DNA of 64,000 bases from assembly GCA_964431965.1 (NCBI GenBank), contig CAYSLU010000009.1, positions 1 to 64,000 on the forward strand, written 5' to 3'. Of the stretch, positions 1 through 8,158 are shown in pieces (the first letter of the stretch is position 1; each line of letters begins with the position of its first letter). A program made the position numbers and the translations under genes. Under the pieces are notes generated by a model. That model was given only the letters and a program-made list of their open reading frames with translations, searched no databases and had not been told where the DNA came from. Origin of the DNA: CAYSLU01 sp964431965. Its GTDB lineage: Bacteria; Verrucomicrobiota; Kiritimatiellia; CAIKKV01; CAYSLU01.

Positions 1-725
1 CGCCGGACCCGCCCGATCCCTGGCTTTACCTGAAGGCGAACGTCTTCGAGGTCCGTGACCTCGCGTGCCTGAGGCAGGCCATGCACTGGCCGGACGATCC
101 GATCCTGCGCGATCAGGCGTATCTGTCCTCCTGCGATCATCTGACGGACCTGAACGAGCGTCGCTGGCGCGACGCCGAGGTGGTCGGCGCCGCTTGCCGT
201 AACGGCAGCCCGCGCGTTCTGCTCGAGATCGGGACGGGCGAGGGGCAGATGACCGCGATCATGGCGGAGAACGCCACCGGCGGCGAGGTCCGCACCATCA
301 ATATCCCACCCGAGGAAATCGCCGAGGGCGGGACGTTGGTGACCCGGGCGGTCTCGTGGGACGATATAGGCCGCTACTACCGCGAGCGCGGATGCCGCAA
401 CGTCCGGCAGATCTTCGTCAACACCCTCAAGTGGGCGCCTGATCCCGACCCGATCGACGTCGCCTTCATCGACGGGTGCCATGACGCGGATTTTGTCTAC
501 CAGGATACCGTGAAGGTCCTGTCCCGGTGCCGGCCGGGGAGCATCGTCATGTGGCACGACTTCAACCCCGAGCTGATCCCGGCGTACGACTGGATCCGCG
601 ACGTCTGCGCCGGCGTTGAGCGCCTCTACGCCGACGGCGTTCTGCGGGGGCCCATCCTGCACCTTCGCGATTCGTGGGTGGGGGTGTACCGGGTGCCGGG
701 CGGCGAGAGTGGAGCGCACTCTTGA
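1..725 (+). CDS. SAM-dependent methyltransferase, 5' end outside window
   Basis: The frame is open from base 3, upstream of the first Met at 81, so the gene almost certainly begins before the window. The visible part is about 240 residues. A class I SAM-binding loop, LEIGTGEG, lies at 48-55 counted from Met81, and an acidic stretch FIDGCHD followed by VMWHDFNP fits the Methyltransf_24-type family. The substrate is probably a sugar or an acceptor in the glycan pathway; this is inferred from context. The stop at 723-725 is followed by a palindromic repeat and then a glycosyltransferase. Confidence 0.8.
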   Translation, partial: PDPPDPWLYLKANVFEVRDLACLRQAMHWPDDPILRDQAYLSSCDHLTDLNERRWRDAEVVGAACRNGSPRVLLEIGTGEGQMTAIMAENATGGEVRTINIPPEEIAEGGTLVTRAVSWDDIGRYYRERGCRNVRQIFVNTLKWAPDPDPIDVAFIDGCHDADFVYQDTVKVLSRCRPGSIVMWHDFNPELIPAYDWIRDVCAGVERLYADGVLRGPILHLRDSWVGVYRVPGGESGAHS

Positions 726-740
726 CACTGTACCGCCAAG

Positions 741-833
741 AACCCACCCCGCCCTACGGGCACCCCTCCAAGGAGGGGATCCAGACCGGATTGATCCCCT
801 CCTTGGAGGGGTCCGCGAAGCGGGGGGTGGGTT
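741..833. repeat. CCCCTCC palindromic repeat, copy 1
   Basis: This is an imperfect inverted repeat between two genes. The core arms are 761-780 (CACCCCTCCAAGGAGGGGAT) and 794-813, each itself self-complementary. Outer arms AACCCACCCC (741-750) and GGGGTGGGTT (824-833) also pair. The right flank 812-834 recurs identically at 52455-52477. There is no T-tract after the stem, so it does not look like a simple intrinsic terminator. Confidence 0.85.
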
Positions 834-897
834 GCTCCAGAGGGCCGCGGCTTCTTCTTTGTTCCATCCGGCAAGCTATGGACCGGGATCTTAACTG

Positions 898-2088
898 ATG
901 GAAACAGCTGCCACAGCCCGTCCTCCCCGGATTCTTGCCGCCTATGTGAACTACCCCTGTCCCTACGGCGATGTCGCCGCAGACGAGCGGCGCTACCTCG
1001 AGCTCTTGCGCGCCGGGGGGATTGATATAGAGGGCTTCTGCCTCACGCTGAATCCACCCGGGCCGGCGTTGCGCTTCGATGAGCTGGATGCGCTGTGGCG
1101 GCGCGCAGATCCGGCGCTTCTGGCCATGTACGAGAAGCTCGAGGCGGCTCTAGACGGTTTCGACGTGCTGCTCAACGAGTCCGGCGTGAACCTGCATCCG
1201 GAGTTCGTCACCCGTCTTCCGGTCTTTACGGTCTTCCAGTGCTTCGACGATCCGGACAGTTCGGAGCACCTGTCCCGGCCGGCGGCACACGCCTACGACC
1301 TGTGTCTGGTGGGCAACATCGCGGAGGTCGAGACGTACCGGAGTTGGGGCATCCGCAATGCGGTGTGGCGGCCGCATGGGCTCTACCCGGGGCTTTACAC
1401 CCCGGGGCTCACGGAGGATGACATCCTCTCGGGCGAACGCCCTGTCGATCTGTTCATGATGTCTGACCGGCTGAGCCCATGGCGGAAGGCGCGTCTCGAC
1501 CAGCTGGCGGAGGCATTCCCGGACGCCCACTTCTACGGCAAGGGGTGGCCCCGAGGCTACCTGTCCCGGGAAGACGAGATGGCAAGCCTTCGCCGCGCCA
1601 AGATCGGGCCGAATCTGCACAACTCAACGGGGCCCGTCAACACGCGTACCTACTACCTGCCCGCCAACGGCGTCATGCAAGTGTGCGACAACAAGAGCCA
1701 TGTGGCCCGAATCTTCGAGCTGGGCAAGGAAGTGGCCGGATTCGACACGGTCAAGGAGTGCGTGGACCTGTGCCGATATTACTTGGCGCACGACGAGGAG
1801 CGACGTCGGATCGCAGCGGCTGGCTGGCGCCGGGCCGTCACGGACTACACCGAGCTGGCCGTCTTCAGGCGCGTCGTCAGCACCATCGCGGACGGCTTGT
1901 CGAAGCGCGCGCCTCGCGCCTCAGAGAAGGGGATCGCCGTGGCGTATCGCCGGGGCGTTCAGCGCCGCGAGCGCCTGCGCCGGCTGGCGCGGAAGCTGAA
2001 ACCCCGCGTGCCCTGGCGGCTGCGGGAGGCCGTCCGGCGCCTGCGGGCCGGGCGGGGAGGCGCCGGGCCGGCGCCATCGGATTCGTAA
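898..2088 (+). CDS. CgeB-like glycosyltransferase
   Basis: A 396-residue protein. The C-terminal half has the CgeB/Glyco_trans_1_2 layout: FYGKGWPRGY, then a short run YLPANGVMQVCDNKSH (nt about 1651-1698), an E-L-G-K-E-V-A-G-F segment, a Y-Y-L-A-H-D-E-E-R segment and a final D-Y-T. The N-terminus has a Rossmann-like start. It probably transfers a sugar from a nucleotide donor in the cytoplasm; donor and acceptor are unknown. The basic C-terminal tail (about residues 345-390) could associate with the membrane. It is separated from the preceding methyltransferase by a palindromic repeat. Confidence 0.75.
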   Translation: METAATARPPRILAAYVNYPCPYGDVAADERRYLELLRAGGIDIEGFCLTLNPPGPALRFDELDALWRRADPALLAMYEKLEAALDGFDVLLNESGVNLHPEFVTRLPVFTVFQCFDDPDSSEHLSRPAAHAYDLCLVGNIAEVETYRSWGIRNAVWRPHGLYPGLYTPGLTEDDILSGERPVDLFMMSDRLSPWRKARLDQLAEAFPDAHFYGKGWPRGYLSREDEMASLRRAKIGPNLHNSTGPVNTRTYYLPANGVMQVCDNKSHVARIFELGKEVAGFDTVKECVDLCRYYLAHDEERRRIAAAGWRRAVTDYTELAVFRRVVSTIADGLSKRAPRASEKGIAVAYRRGVQRRERLRRLARKLKPRVPWRLREAVRRLRAGRGGAGPAPSDS

Positions 2089-2110
2089 GACAGCGAACGC
2101 GAGGTGCAAC

Positions 2111-3328
2111 ATGCCTGAATGCCTGGTCTGCCGGACGCCCGTCGAGCCCGTCATCTCGTTCGGGCGCATGCCCATCGCCAACGGATTCCTGCCCCGCGAG
2201 GAATTCGCGAACGAGTACTTTTTCGAGCTCAAGGTCGGCTTCTGCCCCGCCTGCTCCATGGTCCAGCTCACGGAGCACGTGGACCGCGAGCGGATGTTCC
2301 ATGAGAACTACGCCTTCTTCTCCTCCACCTCGGTCCGCATGGCTCAGCACTTCCAGGGGTTCGCCGAGGCGGTCCGGCGGGACCACCTGAAGTCCGCCGA
2401 CCCCTTCGTCGCGGAGATCGGCAGCAACGACGGCATCATGCTCCAGCACTTCGCGAAGGCCGGCATCCGGCATCTGGGCATCGAGCCCTCCGCCAACGTG
2501 GCCGAAGTCGCGCGCGGCAAGGGCGTCCGCACGGTGTGCGAGTTCTTCGACGAGGCGCTGGCGCGCCGGATCGTCGCCGAGCACGGCCAGGCCGACGCCT
2601 TCCTCGGCGCCAACTGCATGTGCCACATCCCGTACCTGCACTCCGTCGCCGAGGGGATCCGGATCCTGCTCAAGCCGACCGGCGTGCTCGTCTTCGAGGA
2701 TCCGTACCTGGGCGACATCGTGGAGAAGACTTCCTACGACCAGATCTACGACGAGCATGCGTTCTATTTCTCGGTCCACTCCGTGGCCAGCCTGTTCGGC
2801 CGCCACGGCCTGGAGGTCGTCGATGCCCAGCCCCAGAACGTGCACGGCGGCTCCATGCGCTACACCATCGCGCACGCCGGGGCGAAGCAGGCGACTCCGG
2901 CCGTGGCCGCGCAGCTCCAGAAGGAGCAGGAGCTCGGGCTGCACCGGCCCGAGACGTACGTCCGGTTCCGGAAGAACGTCGAGCGGTCACGCGATGAGCT
3001 GATGAAGCTCCTGCGCGCAATCCGCGGGAGCGGCAAGCGGGTGGTGGGCTACGCCGCCACGTCCAAGAGCACCACGGTGACCAACTACTGCGGCATCACG
3101 CCCGACCTGGTCGAGTTCATCAGCGACACGACGCCGATCAAGCAGGGCAAGTTCAGCCCCGGCGCGCATATTCCCGTCCGCCCCTACGATGAGTTCAAGG
3201 CCCGCTACCCCGACTACGCCCTGCTCTTCGGCTGGAACCACGGCGACGAGATCATGGCCAAGGAACAGGCCTTCCGCGCCGCCGGCGGCAAGTGGATCGT
3301 ATATGTGCCGGGCGTCGCGGTGGTCTGA
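2111..3328 (+). CDS. Sugar C-methyltransferase (TylC3/NovU type)
   Basis: A 405-residue protein with the full three-part layout of deoxysugar C-methyltransferases. An N-terminal zinc site has Cys4, Cys7, Cys45 and Cys48. The SAM-binding loop EIGSNDG is at 102-108. The C-terminal domain contains the GYAATSKSTT-type segment. The family methylates a carbon of a nucleotide-linked 4-keto sugar, usually C-3, to make branched sugars. In this cluster it would act together with the SDR dehydratases and the adjacent aminotransferase. The start at 2111 is 22 bases after the preceding stop, and length matches the family. Confidence 0.9.
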   Translation: MPECLVCRTPVEPVISFGRMPIANGFLPREEFANEYFFELKVGFCPACSMVQLTEHVDRERMFHENYAFFSSTSVRMAQHFQGFAEAVRRDHLKSADPFVAEIGSNDGIMLQHFAKAGIRHLGIEPSANVAEVARGKGVRTVCEFFDEALARRIVAEHGQADAFLGANCMCHIPYLHSVAEGIRILLKPTGVLVFEDPYLGDIVEKTSYDQIYDEHAFYFSVHSVASLFGRHGLEVVDAQPQNVHGGSMRYTIAHAGAKQATPAVAAQLQKEQELGLHRPETYVRFRKNVERSRDELMKLLRAIRGSGKRVVGYAATSKSTTVTNYCGITPDLVEFISDTTPIKQGKFSPGAHIPVRPYDEFKARYPDYALLFGWNHGDEIMAKEQAFRAAGGKWIVYVPGVAVV

Positions 3329-3336
3329 CGGATGTT

Positions 3337-3569
3337 GGACTTTAGACCTTGGACTCTAGACCTTGGACCTTAGACTTTGGACCTTAGACTTTGGACCTTG
3401 GACCTTGGACCTTGGACCTTGGACCTTGGACCTTGGACCTTGGACTACGGACTACGGACTACGGACAAGTTTGCGGCGTGGAATCGAGAAGATGGGCTGG
3501 TTGTCTGAATTCCGCGGTCTAAGGTCTAAGGTCTGAAGTCTGAAGTCTGAAGTCTAAGGTCCAAAGTCT
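3337..3569. repeat. Intergenic heptanucleotide array with inverted arms
   Basis: The left arm is tandem 7-bp units in strict phase from 3337: eight mixed RGACYTT-like units, then seven perfect GGACCTT (3393-3441), then three GGACTAC (3442-3462). The right arm, 3518-3569, holds seven units such as TCTAAGG and TCTGAAG, the reverse complement of the left-arm type. About 50 bases of unrelated sequence form the loop. The array ends 17 bases before the next gene. The same unit types occur twice inside that gene. Confidence 0.95.
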
Positions 3570-3586
3570 CCCTCCCCAGGTGCTCC

Positions 3587-5056
3587 ATGCTCCTTTGCTC
3601 CAATCCACACGCTCAGTACTTGGCTCATCAGGTCGAGATCGATGCCGCCATTCGCCGTGTCCTCGACAAGGGGTGGTACATCCTGGGCGGGGAGGTGAAG
3701 GCGTTTGAGGCCGAGTTCGCGGCCTGGGTCGGCGCGGCGCACGCGATCGGCGTCGGCAGCGGGACCGAGGCGCTGCACCTCGCGATCCGCGCCTGCGGGA
3801 TCGGGTCGGGCGACGAGGTCATCACCGTCTCGCACACCGCCGTGGCCACCGTGGCCGCCATCGAGGCCGCCGGGGCCACTCCCGTTCTGGTCGATATCGA
3901 TCCGCGCCACTTCACGATGGATCCGGCGAGGTTCGAGGCTGCGATCACGGCGAGGACGAAGGCCGTTATACCCGTCCATCTCTACGGCCAGCCGGCCGAT
4001 CTGGGCGCGATCCTCCCCATCGCCCGCCGCCACGCCCTGCGTGTAATCGAGGATTGCGCGCAGGCGCATGGCGCGGAGATAGACCTTAGACCTGAGACCT
4101 TAGACCTTGGACCGGGGAGCGGAGACTTAAGACCGGAGACCTTAGACCTGAGACTCCGGAAGGAGAAGCCCCAAGCCCAAGGTCTCGGCTCTGAGGTCCA
4201 AGGTCTAAGGTCTAAAGTCTATGGTCTAGAGTCCGCGGTCCAAGGTCCAAGGTCTAAGGTCCAAGGTCTCCGTCTCTGCGCTGGCTCCCTCGGCGATCTT
4301 GCTTGCTTCAGCTTCTATCCCACCAAGAACCTGGGGGCGCTGGGGGATGGGGGGGCGATCGTGACGAGCGACCCGGCGCTGGCCGAGCGGTGCCGGCTGC
4401 TCCGCGAGTACGGGTGGGCCGAGCGGTACGTCAGCCACATCCAGGGATTCAACTCGCGGCTCGACGAACTGCAGGCCGCCGTACTGCGCGTCAAGCTTCC
4501 GCACCTCGACGCCGATAACGCGAAGCGCGTCCGCATCGCGGCGCAGTACGACGCTGGCCTGGCCGGCACGCGGCTGGTCCTGCCGGGGGCTGGGAGACCG
4601 GAGGCTTTGGACTCTAGACATTGGACCACGGACCACGGACTACGGGCTACGGACCACGGACTACGGACTACGGACCACGGAGCAGAGACTTCAGACCATG
4701 GACCACAGACCATGGACTGCGGACTCCGGACTACTGATCACCGATCACCGATCACTGATCGCGCTTCTCCGTCTGCTTCCCGCTGTCCCCACGTCTACCA
4801 CCTCTACGTCGTCCGGTCCGAGCGGCGGGATGCGTTGCAGGCGCACTTGAAGGGGCAGGGGATTGGCGCTCTGATTCACTATCCCGTGCCGGTGCACCTG
4901 CAGCCGGCGTATCGCGGGCGGATACCCATCGGCGCCGGCCTGCCGGAGACCGAGCGCGCCTCCCGCGAGGTTCTCTCGCTCCCGATGTATCCGGAGCTGA
5001 CGGAGGATGAGGTGAAGACCGTGATCGAAGCGATCCGGAGCTTTGCCGCGGGATGA
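3587..5056 (+). CDS. DegT/DnrJ/EryC1 PLP aminotransferase with two in-frame repeat insertions
   Basis: A 489-residue sugar aminotransferase of the DegT/DnrJ/EryC1/StrS family, which makes amino sugars from nucleotide-linked keto sugars using PLP. Conserved parts are present: GSGTEALHLA near 57-66, IEDCAQAHGA near 154-163, the Schiff-base lysine Lys247 in FYPTKN, and the C-terminal HYPVPVHLQPAY region. Residues about 165-230 and 339-400 are low-complexity segments encoded by heptanucleotide arrays. Removing them leaves about 361 residues, the normal family size. Both insertions keep the frame and fall between conserved blocks: just before AGSLGD and just before HVYHLYVVR. Whether the protein still folds is unknown, but there is no stop. 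Confidence 0.88.
   Translation: MLLCSNPHAQYLAHQVEIDAAIRRVLDKGWYILGGEVKAFEAEFAAWVGAAHAIGVGSGTEALHLAIRACGIGSGDEVITVSHTAVATVAAIEAAGATPVLVDIDPRHFTMDPARFEAAITARTKAVIPVHLYGQPADLGAILPIARRHALRVIEDCAQAHGAEIDLRPETLDLGPGSGDLRPETLDLRLRKEKPQAQGLGSEVQGLRSKVYGLESAVQGPRSKVQGLRLCAGSLGDLACFSFYPTKNLGALGDGGAIVTSDPALAERCRLLREYGWAERYVSHIQGFNSRLDELQAAVLRVKLPHLDADNAKRVRIAAQYDAGLAGTRLVLPGAGRPEALDSRHWTTDHGLRATDHGLRTTDHGAETSDHGPQTMDCGLRTTDHRSPITDRASPSASRCPHVYHLYVVRSERRDALQAHLKGQGIGALIHYPVPVHLQPAYRGRIPIGAGLPETERASREVLSLPMYPELTEDEVKTVIEAIRSFAAG
4081..4275. repeat. Heptanucleotide array inside the aminotransferase, insertion 1
   Basis: The left arm consists of units such as AGACCTT, AGACCTG and GGAGACTT (about 4081-4154). 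The right arm is the inverted form, with AGGTCTA, AGGTCCA and GGTCTCC-type units (about 4180-4275). A short GC-rich centre lies between. The block is translated in frame as about 66 residues. The 7-bp period gives a 7-residue peptide period, with QGLRSKV and variants repeated. Confidence 0.92.
4609..4762. repeat. Heptanucleotide array inside the aminotransferase, insertion 2
   Basis: About 22 consecutive 7-bp units in phase: GGACTCT, AGACATT, then mixtures of GGACCAC and GGACTAC, ending in four GATCAC-type units (TGATCAC, CGATCAC, CGATCAC, TGATCGC). All units are in one orientation, so unlike insertion 1 this array is not an inverted pair. It is read in frame as a heptapeptide repeat of the TTDHGLR kind. 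Confidence 0.92.
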
Positions 5057-5060
5057 GGCA

Positions 5061-5260
5061 GGGAATGGCCGCAAAGAGACACATGCAGAGCGCAGGCTGG
5101 ATGGGAGCGGCTGCAGAGCCGGATGGTTGTTGATTTCCGAACCTTGCGCATCTTGCGCCTTTTTGCGGCTATTGTTTTTGGGAGTGGCCGCAAAGACACA
5201 TGCAGAGCGCAGGTTGGCCCGGAAGGGAATGGCCGCAAAGAGGCGCATGCAGAGCGCAGG
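5061..5260. repeat. Hairpin repeat family locus R1
   Basis: The family has two ~35-bp arms. Arm A contains TTGCGCCTTTTTGCGGC; arm B contains GCCGCAAAGAGGCGCA and is its imperfect reverse complement. Here the order is B (5061-5098), A (5140-5173), B (5181-5214), B (5225-5260). The last B arm ends 13 bases before the ATG of the GT2 remnant. The B-to-A spacer carries GCTGCAGAGCCGGATG, which recurs at other loci. Confidence 0.9.
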
Positions 5261-5273
5261 AAATGGATGGCCC

Positions 5274-5629
5274 ATGGCTGACACACCGCTGATTTCCATC
5301 ATCATTCCGGCCCGCAACGAGGAAGGCAATATCCCTCGTTTGGCGGACGAGGTGCGTGCGGCGCTGGACGGGTTGCCCTACCGCGTTGAATTTATCTTTT
5401 CATGTTCATGGGTGTCATCCTGGTCGCGCTGTCGGCTGTGGCCGCCGTGGTCTACACCGTGCTCTTCTTCTTCGCTTCGCCCCCGCCCGGCATAACGACG
5501 CTGATCATTCTCACGTTTCTCGGCATTGGCCTCAACAGCCTGGGCATCGGCGTGCTGGGCGAGTACATCGGGCGAACCTACGCGGAGGTCAAGCGGCGCC
5601 CCCTGTACATGGTCGAGGAGGGGCGGTGA
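5274..5629 (+). pseudogene. Internally deleted GT2 glycosyltransferase (DPM1/GtrB type)
   Basis: The ATG at 5274 starts a typical GT2 N-terminus (SIIIPARNEEGNIPRLADEV) for about 40 codons, to around 5395. The sequence then jumps into a different frame, at 5402, which encodes the last 75 residues of a membrane-anchored GT2: two hydrophobic segments and the end LGEYIGRTYAEVKRRP. The intact paralogue at 30324-31283 (319 residues) ends with the parallel LGLYLCRTYDEVKRRP. By that comparison about 200 central residues, including the DxD site, are missing. The product would be inactive as a transferase. The upstream frame is repeat sequence and is not counted. Confidence 0.85.
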
Positions 5630-5676
5630 ACCTGAACGTGCAGCCGGGGATCGGTCGCGCGAGAGGCCGCTGAGAC

Positions 5677-6762
5677 ATGGATCGGAACTCCAACAACTTC
5701 GACTTCCTCCGGCTGATCGCGGCGTTGTGCGTCGTGTTCCATCATGCCGGGGTGTTCACCCATCGCGAGTGGCGGATTCTGCCGGACTTGTTTGGGCGCC
5801 GGCCGTTCATGGACCTGAACCTCGGGTATGTCGGGGTGGGCGTCTTCTTTGTCCTGAGCGGCTACCTTATCGCACAGAGCTGGATGCGCACGCAGCACGC
5901 CGGGAAGTTCCTGTGGGCGCGGGCGCTGCGGCTGGTGCCGGCGCTGGTCGTCGCCGCGCTGCTGACCATCCTCGTCTTCGCCCCGTTGCTCACGACGCTG
6001 CCTCTGGGCCAGTTCTGGCTGAACGCCGGGACGTGGAGCTACCTCCGGATCGCGACTGTGCTGGCGGCTGCTCCGAATCCGCCCGGCGTCTTGCTGGAAC
6101 ACAACATCAATACGCCGCTCTGGACGCTCCCCGTCGAGGTCAAGATGTACGGCATGGTGCTGATGCTGGGGGTCTGCGGGCTGATGGCGGTCCGGCGGAA
6201 GGTGCTCGCGTTCGCCGCCTTCTGTCTGTACGTCCTGCTGTACCGCGACCATGTGCTCCCCTTCACCCGGGGGCTGTTCGATGGGCTCGACCAGCTGGGG
6301 TTGCCGTCGATCGTCGGGCACCTGGTCGAGAATCAGACGAACCACTATCCGTTCCTGTTCATCGTGGGCGTGCTCCTGTTTCTGTACCGCGATCGCGTCC
6401 GGTATCATTGGGCGATCGGCCTTCTGGCTGGCGTCGTCGTGGTGCTGTCGCACTACACCTTCCGCTACGCCACCCTCAACCTCCTGGTGCTGCCGTATGC
6501 GGTGCTGACCGTGGCGTTCGCCCGGATCCCGCTTGTCAACAACCTCGGCCGGGGGGTGGGGGATCTGTCCTACGGAACCTACATCTTCGCATTCCCCGTG
6601 CAGTGCGTGGTCGCCCGCTTTGCGCCAAGCCTGAGCACGGGCCAGCACCTGGCCCTGGCCCTGGCCATCATCCTGCCGCTCGCCTTTGCCTCGTGGCACT
6701 TGGTCGAGAAGCGGGCGCTGGCGTTCAAGAATGTCTGGTGGAAGGATGCGCCTGCCCGCTGA
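5677..6762 (+). CDS. Acyltransferase 3 family membrane protein (OafA-like)
   Basis: A 361-residue polytopic protein of the acyltransferase 3 family. It opens with FDFLRLIAALCVVFHHAG and continues with VGVFFVLSGYLI, the usual conserved first segments including the paired His. About ten hydrophobic segments follow. The family moves acetyl or other short acyl groups onto sugars of surface polysaccharides, across the inner membrane. A second member lies at 9048-10217. It sits 48 bases after the GT2 remnant, with a weak upstream ribosome site. Confidence 0.9.
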   Translation: MDRNSNNFDFLRLIAALCVVFHHAGVFTHREWRILPDLFGRRPFMDLNLGYVGVGVFFVLSGYLIAQSWMRTQHAGKFLWARALRLVPALVVAALLTILVFAPLLTTLPLGQFWLNAGTWSYLRIATVLAAAPNPPGVLLEHNINTPLWTLPVEVKMYGMVLMLGVCGLMAVRRKVLAFAAFCLYVLLYRDHVLPFTRGLFDGLDQLGLPSIVGHLVENQTNHYPFLFIVGVLLFLYRDRVRYHWAIGLLAGVVVVLSHYTFRYATLNLLVLPYAVLTVAFARIPLVNNLGRGVGDLSYGTYIFAFPVQCVVARFAPSLSTGQHLALALAIILPLAFASWHLVEKRALAFKNVWWKDAPAR

Positions 6763-6835
6763 TGCGCTTGCTTTACCGCTCGGACGGCGATCATGGCGAG
6801 GCTATCGAAACAGGACGAGACGAGGACGGTTACCC

Positions 6836-8158
6836 ATGGCTCAACACGTTGTAGTGATTGGTGCAGGCGCGGCGGGGTTGGCCGCGGCTTATGACTTGGC
6901 ACGGAAAGGTGTCCGAGTGACTGTTGTCGAGGCCGAATCCGGCCCTGGCGGTCTTGCCGGATCGCTCACCATTGGAGGCTGCTCAGTCGAGCGGTTCTAC
7001 CACTTCATCTGTCGCCCCGATACGGACTATGCCCAGTTCGCCATGGAATTGGGTTTGGATGGGAAACTGCACTGGGAGCGAACTCGGACCGCTTTCTACC
7101 ACAATGGGATTCTGCGGAAGTTCGGCTCGCCCCTGGACCTGATTCGGTTCGGATCGATCCCGTTTGCGCAGCGCATTCGCGTTGGCTTGCACGTGTTGAA
7201 CTCTCGGTACCGGAAGCACTGGCGGTGGCTCGATCAGATACCCGCTAAGGCTTGGCTAATCGAGAGCATTGGCGAAGAAGCTTATCAGGCCATCTGGCAT
7301 CCGCTCCTGGCAATCAAGTTCGGCGACATGCACGACCAGGTCTCGGCGGCTTGGGTCTGGCATCGCATCTGGCGTGTCGCCCAGTCCCGAAAGCACACGC
7401 TGGCGCCCGAGTGCTTCGGATATCTTGAAGACGGAACGGCCACTTGGACTCAGCCCGCAGTGGACTGGCTGCGTCAGCAACCGGGCGTCACGCTGCGCTT
7501 TGGAGAGTCCGTGTTGGGCATCGAGGCTCACGGGGATTGCGTGTCGGGCGTACGACTCGCAGAAGGAATCATGCCGTGCGATGCAGTGATTTCTACCGTC
7601 GCCTTGCCGGTGCTGGACTCCTTGCTGCCGGGCCGGCCCGAGCCGTACTTCGAGAACATTCGGAAGATTGAGTACATCGGTGTAGTGTGTGCGCTGCTGA
7701 GTCTGAAGCGCCCGTTCAGCCCGAACTTCTGGATGAATATCAACGATCCGCGGATCAGCTTCAACGGCGTGATCGAGCTCACGAACCTAAATCGGCACCT
7801 CCACCGCGCCGGGCTGAACCTGCTTTACGTTCCCTTCTATGTTGCCACGCATGACGCGCGCTATCGCATGACGTCCGAGCAACTTCGCGAGGAGTACGTC
7901 CGGATGCTCCGGATCATCAACCCGGAATTCGGCGATGACTGGATTCGCGAGTGGCACGTGTCCCGCAATCCATACGCCCAGGCGGTGTGCAAAGTGCACT
8001 TCTCCAAGCTGGTCCCGCAGTTTCGCGCCCCCGTCAAGGGCTTGTATGTCTCGGATTCCGTCCAGTTCTACCCGGAGGATCGGACCATAAGCGCAGCGAT
8101 CAAGCAGGGACGGATGCTTGCATCCATGGTTGTGGAGGACGCTGCATGTCCCTCGTGA
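6836..8158 (+). CDS. FAD/NAD-dependent oxidoreductase (amine oxidase/UDP-galactopyranose mutase-like)
   Basis: A 440-residue flavoprotein. The dinucleotide-binding loop VVVIGAGAAGLAAAYDLA is at residues 5-22, followed by the second motif VVEAESGPGGLAGS. The C-terminus has the FAD-closing segment GLYVSDSVQFYPEDR. This is the NAD(P)-binding-8/amine-oxidase group that includes protoporphyrinogen oxidase-like and UDP-galactopyranose mutase-like enzymes. Similar proteins are common in polysaccharide loci, but the substrate cannot be set from sequence. The ATG at 6836 was chosen because the fold begins right there; earlier in-frame codons overlap the upstream gene. Base composition is less GC-rich than the preceding genes. 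Confidence 0.8.
   Translation: MAQHVVVIGAGAAGLAAAYDLARKGVRVTVVEAESGPGGLAGSLTIGGCSVERFYHFICRPDTDYAQFAMELGLDGKLHWERTRTAFYHNGILRKFGSPLDLIRFGSIPFAQRIRVGLHVLNSRYRKHWRWLDQIPAKAWLIESIGEEAYQAIWHPLLAIKFGDMHDQVSAAWVWHRIWRVAQSRKHTLAPECFGYLEDGTATWTQPAVDWLRQQPGVTLRFGESVLGIEAHGDCVSGVRLAEGIMPCDAVISTVALPVLDSLLPGRPEPYFENIRKIEYIGVVCALLSLKRPFSPNFWMNINDPRISFNGVIELTNLNRHLHRAGLNLLYVPFYVATHDARYRMTSEQLREEYVRMLRIINPEFGDDWIREWHVSRNPYAQAVCKVHFSKLVPQFRAPVKGLYVSDSVQFYPEDRTISAAIKQGRMLASMVVEDAACPS

Noticed and set aside
3337..3569. CRISPR array
   Set aside because: The units are 7 bp, contiguous and without spacers, and the arms invert. None of this matches a CRISPR array.
4081..4762. Intein or intron in the aminotransferase
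   Set aside because: There are no intein motifs (N-terminal Cys/Ser block, HN end) and no intron features; the blocks are simple repeats that stay open in frame.
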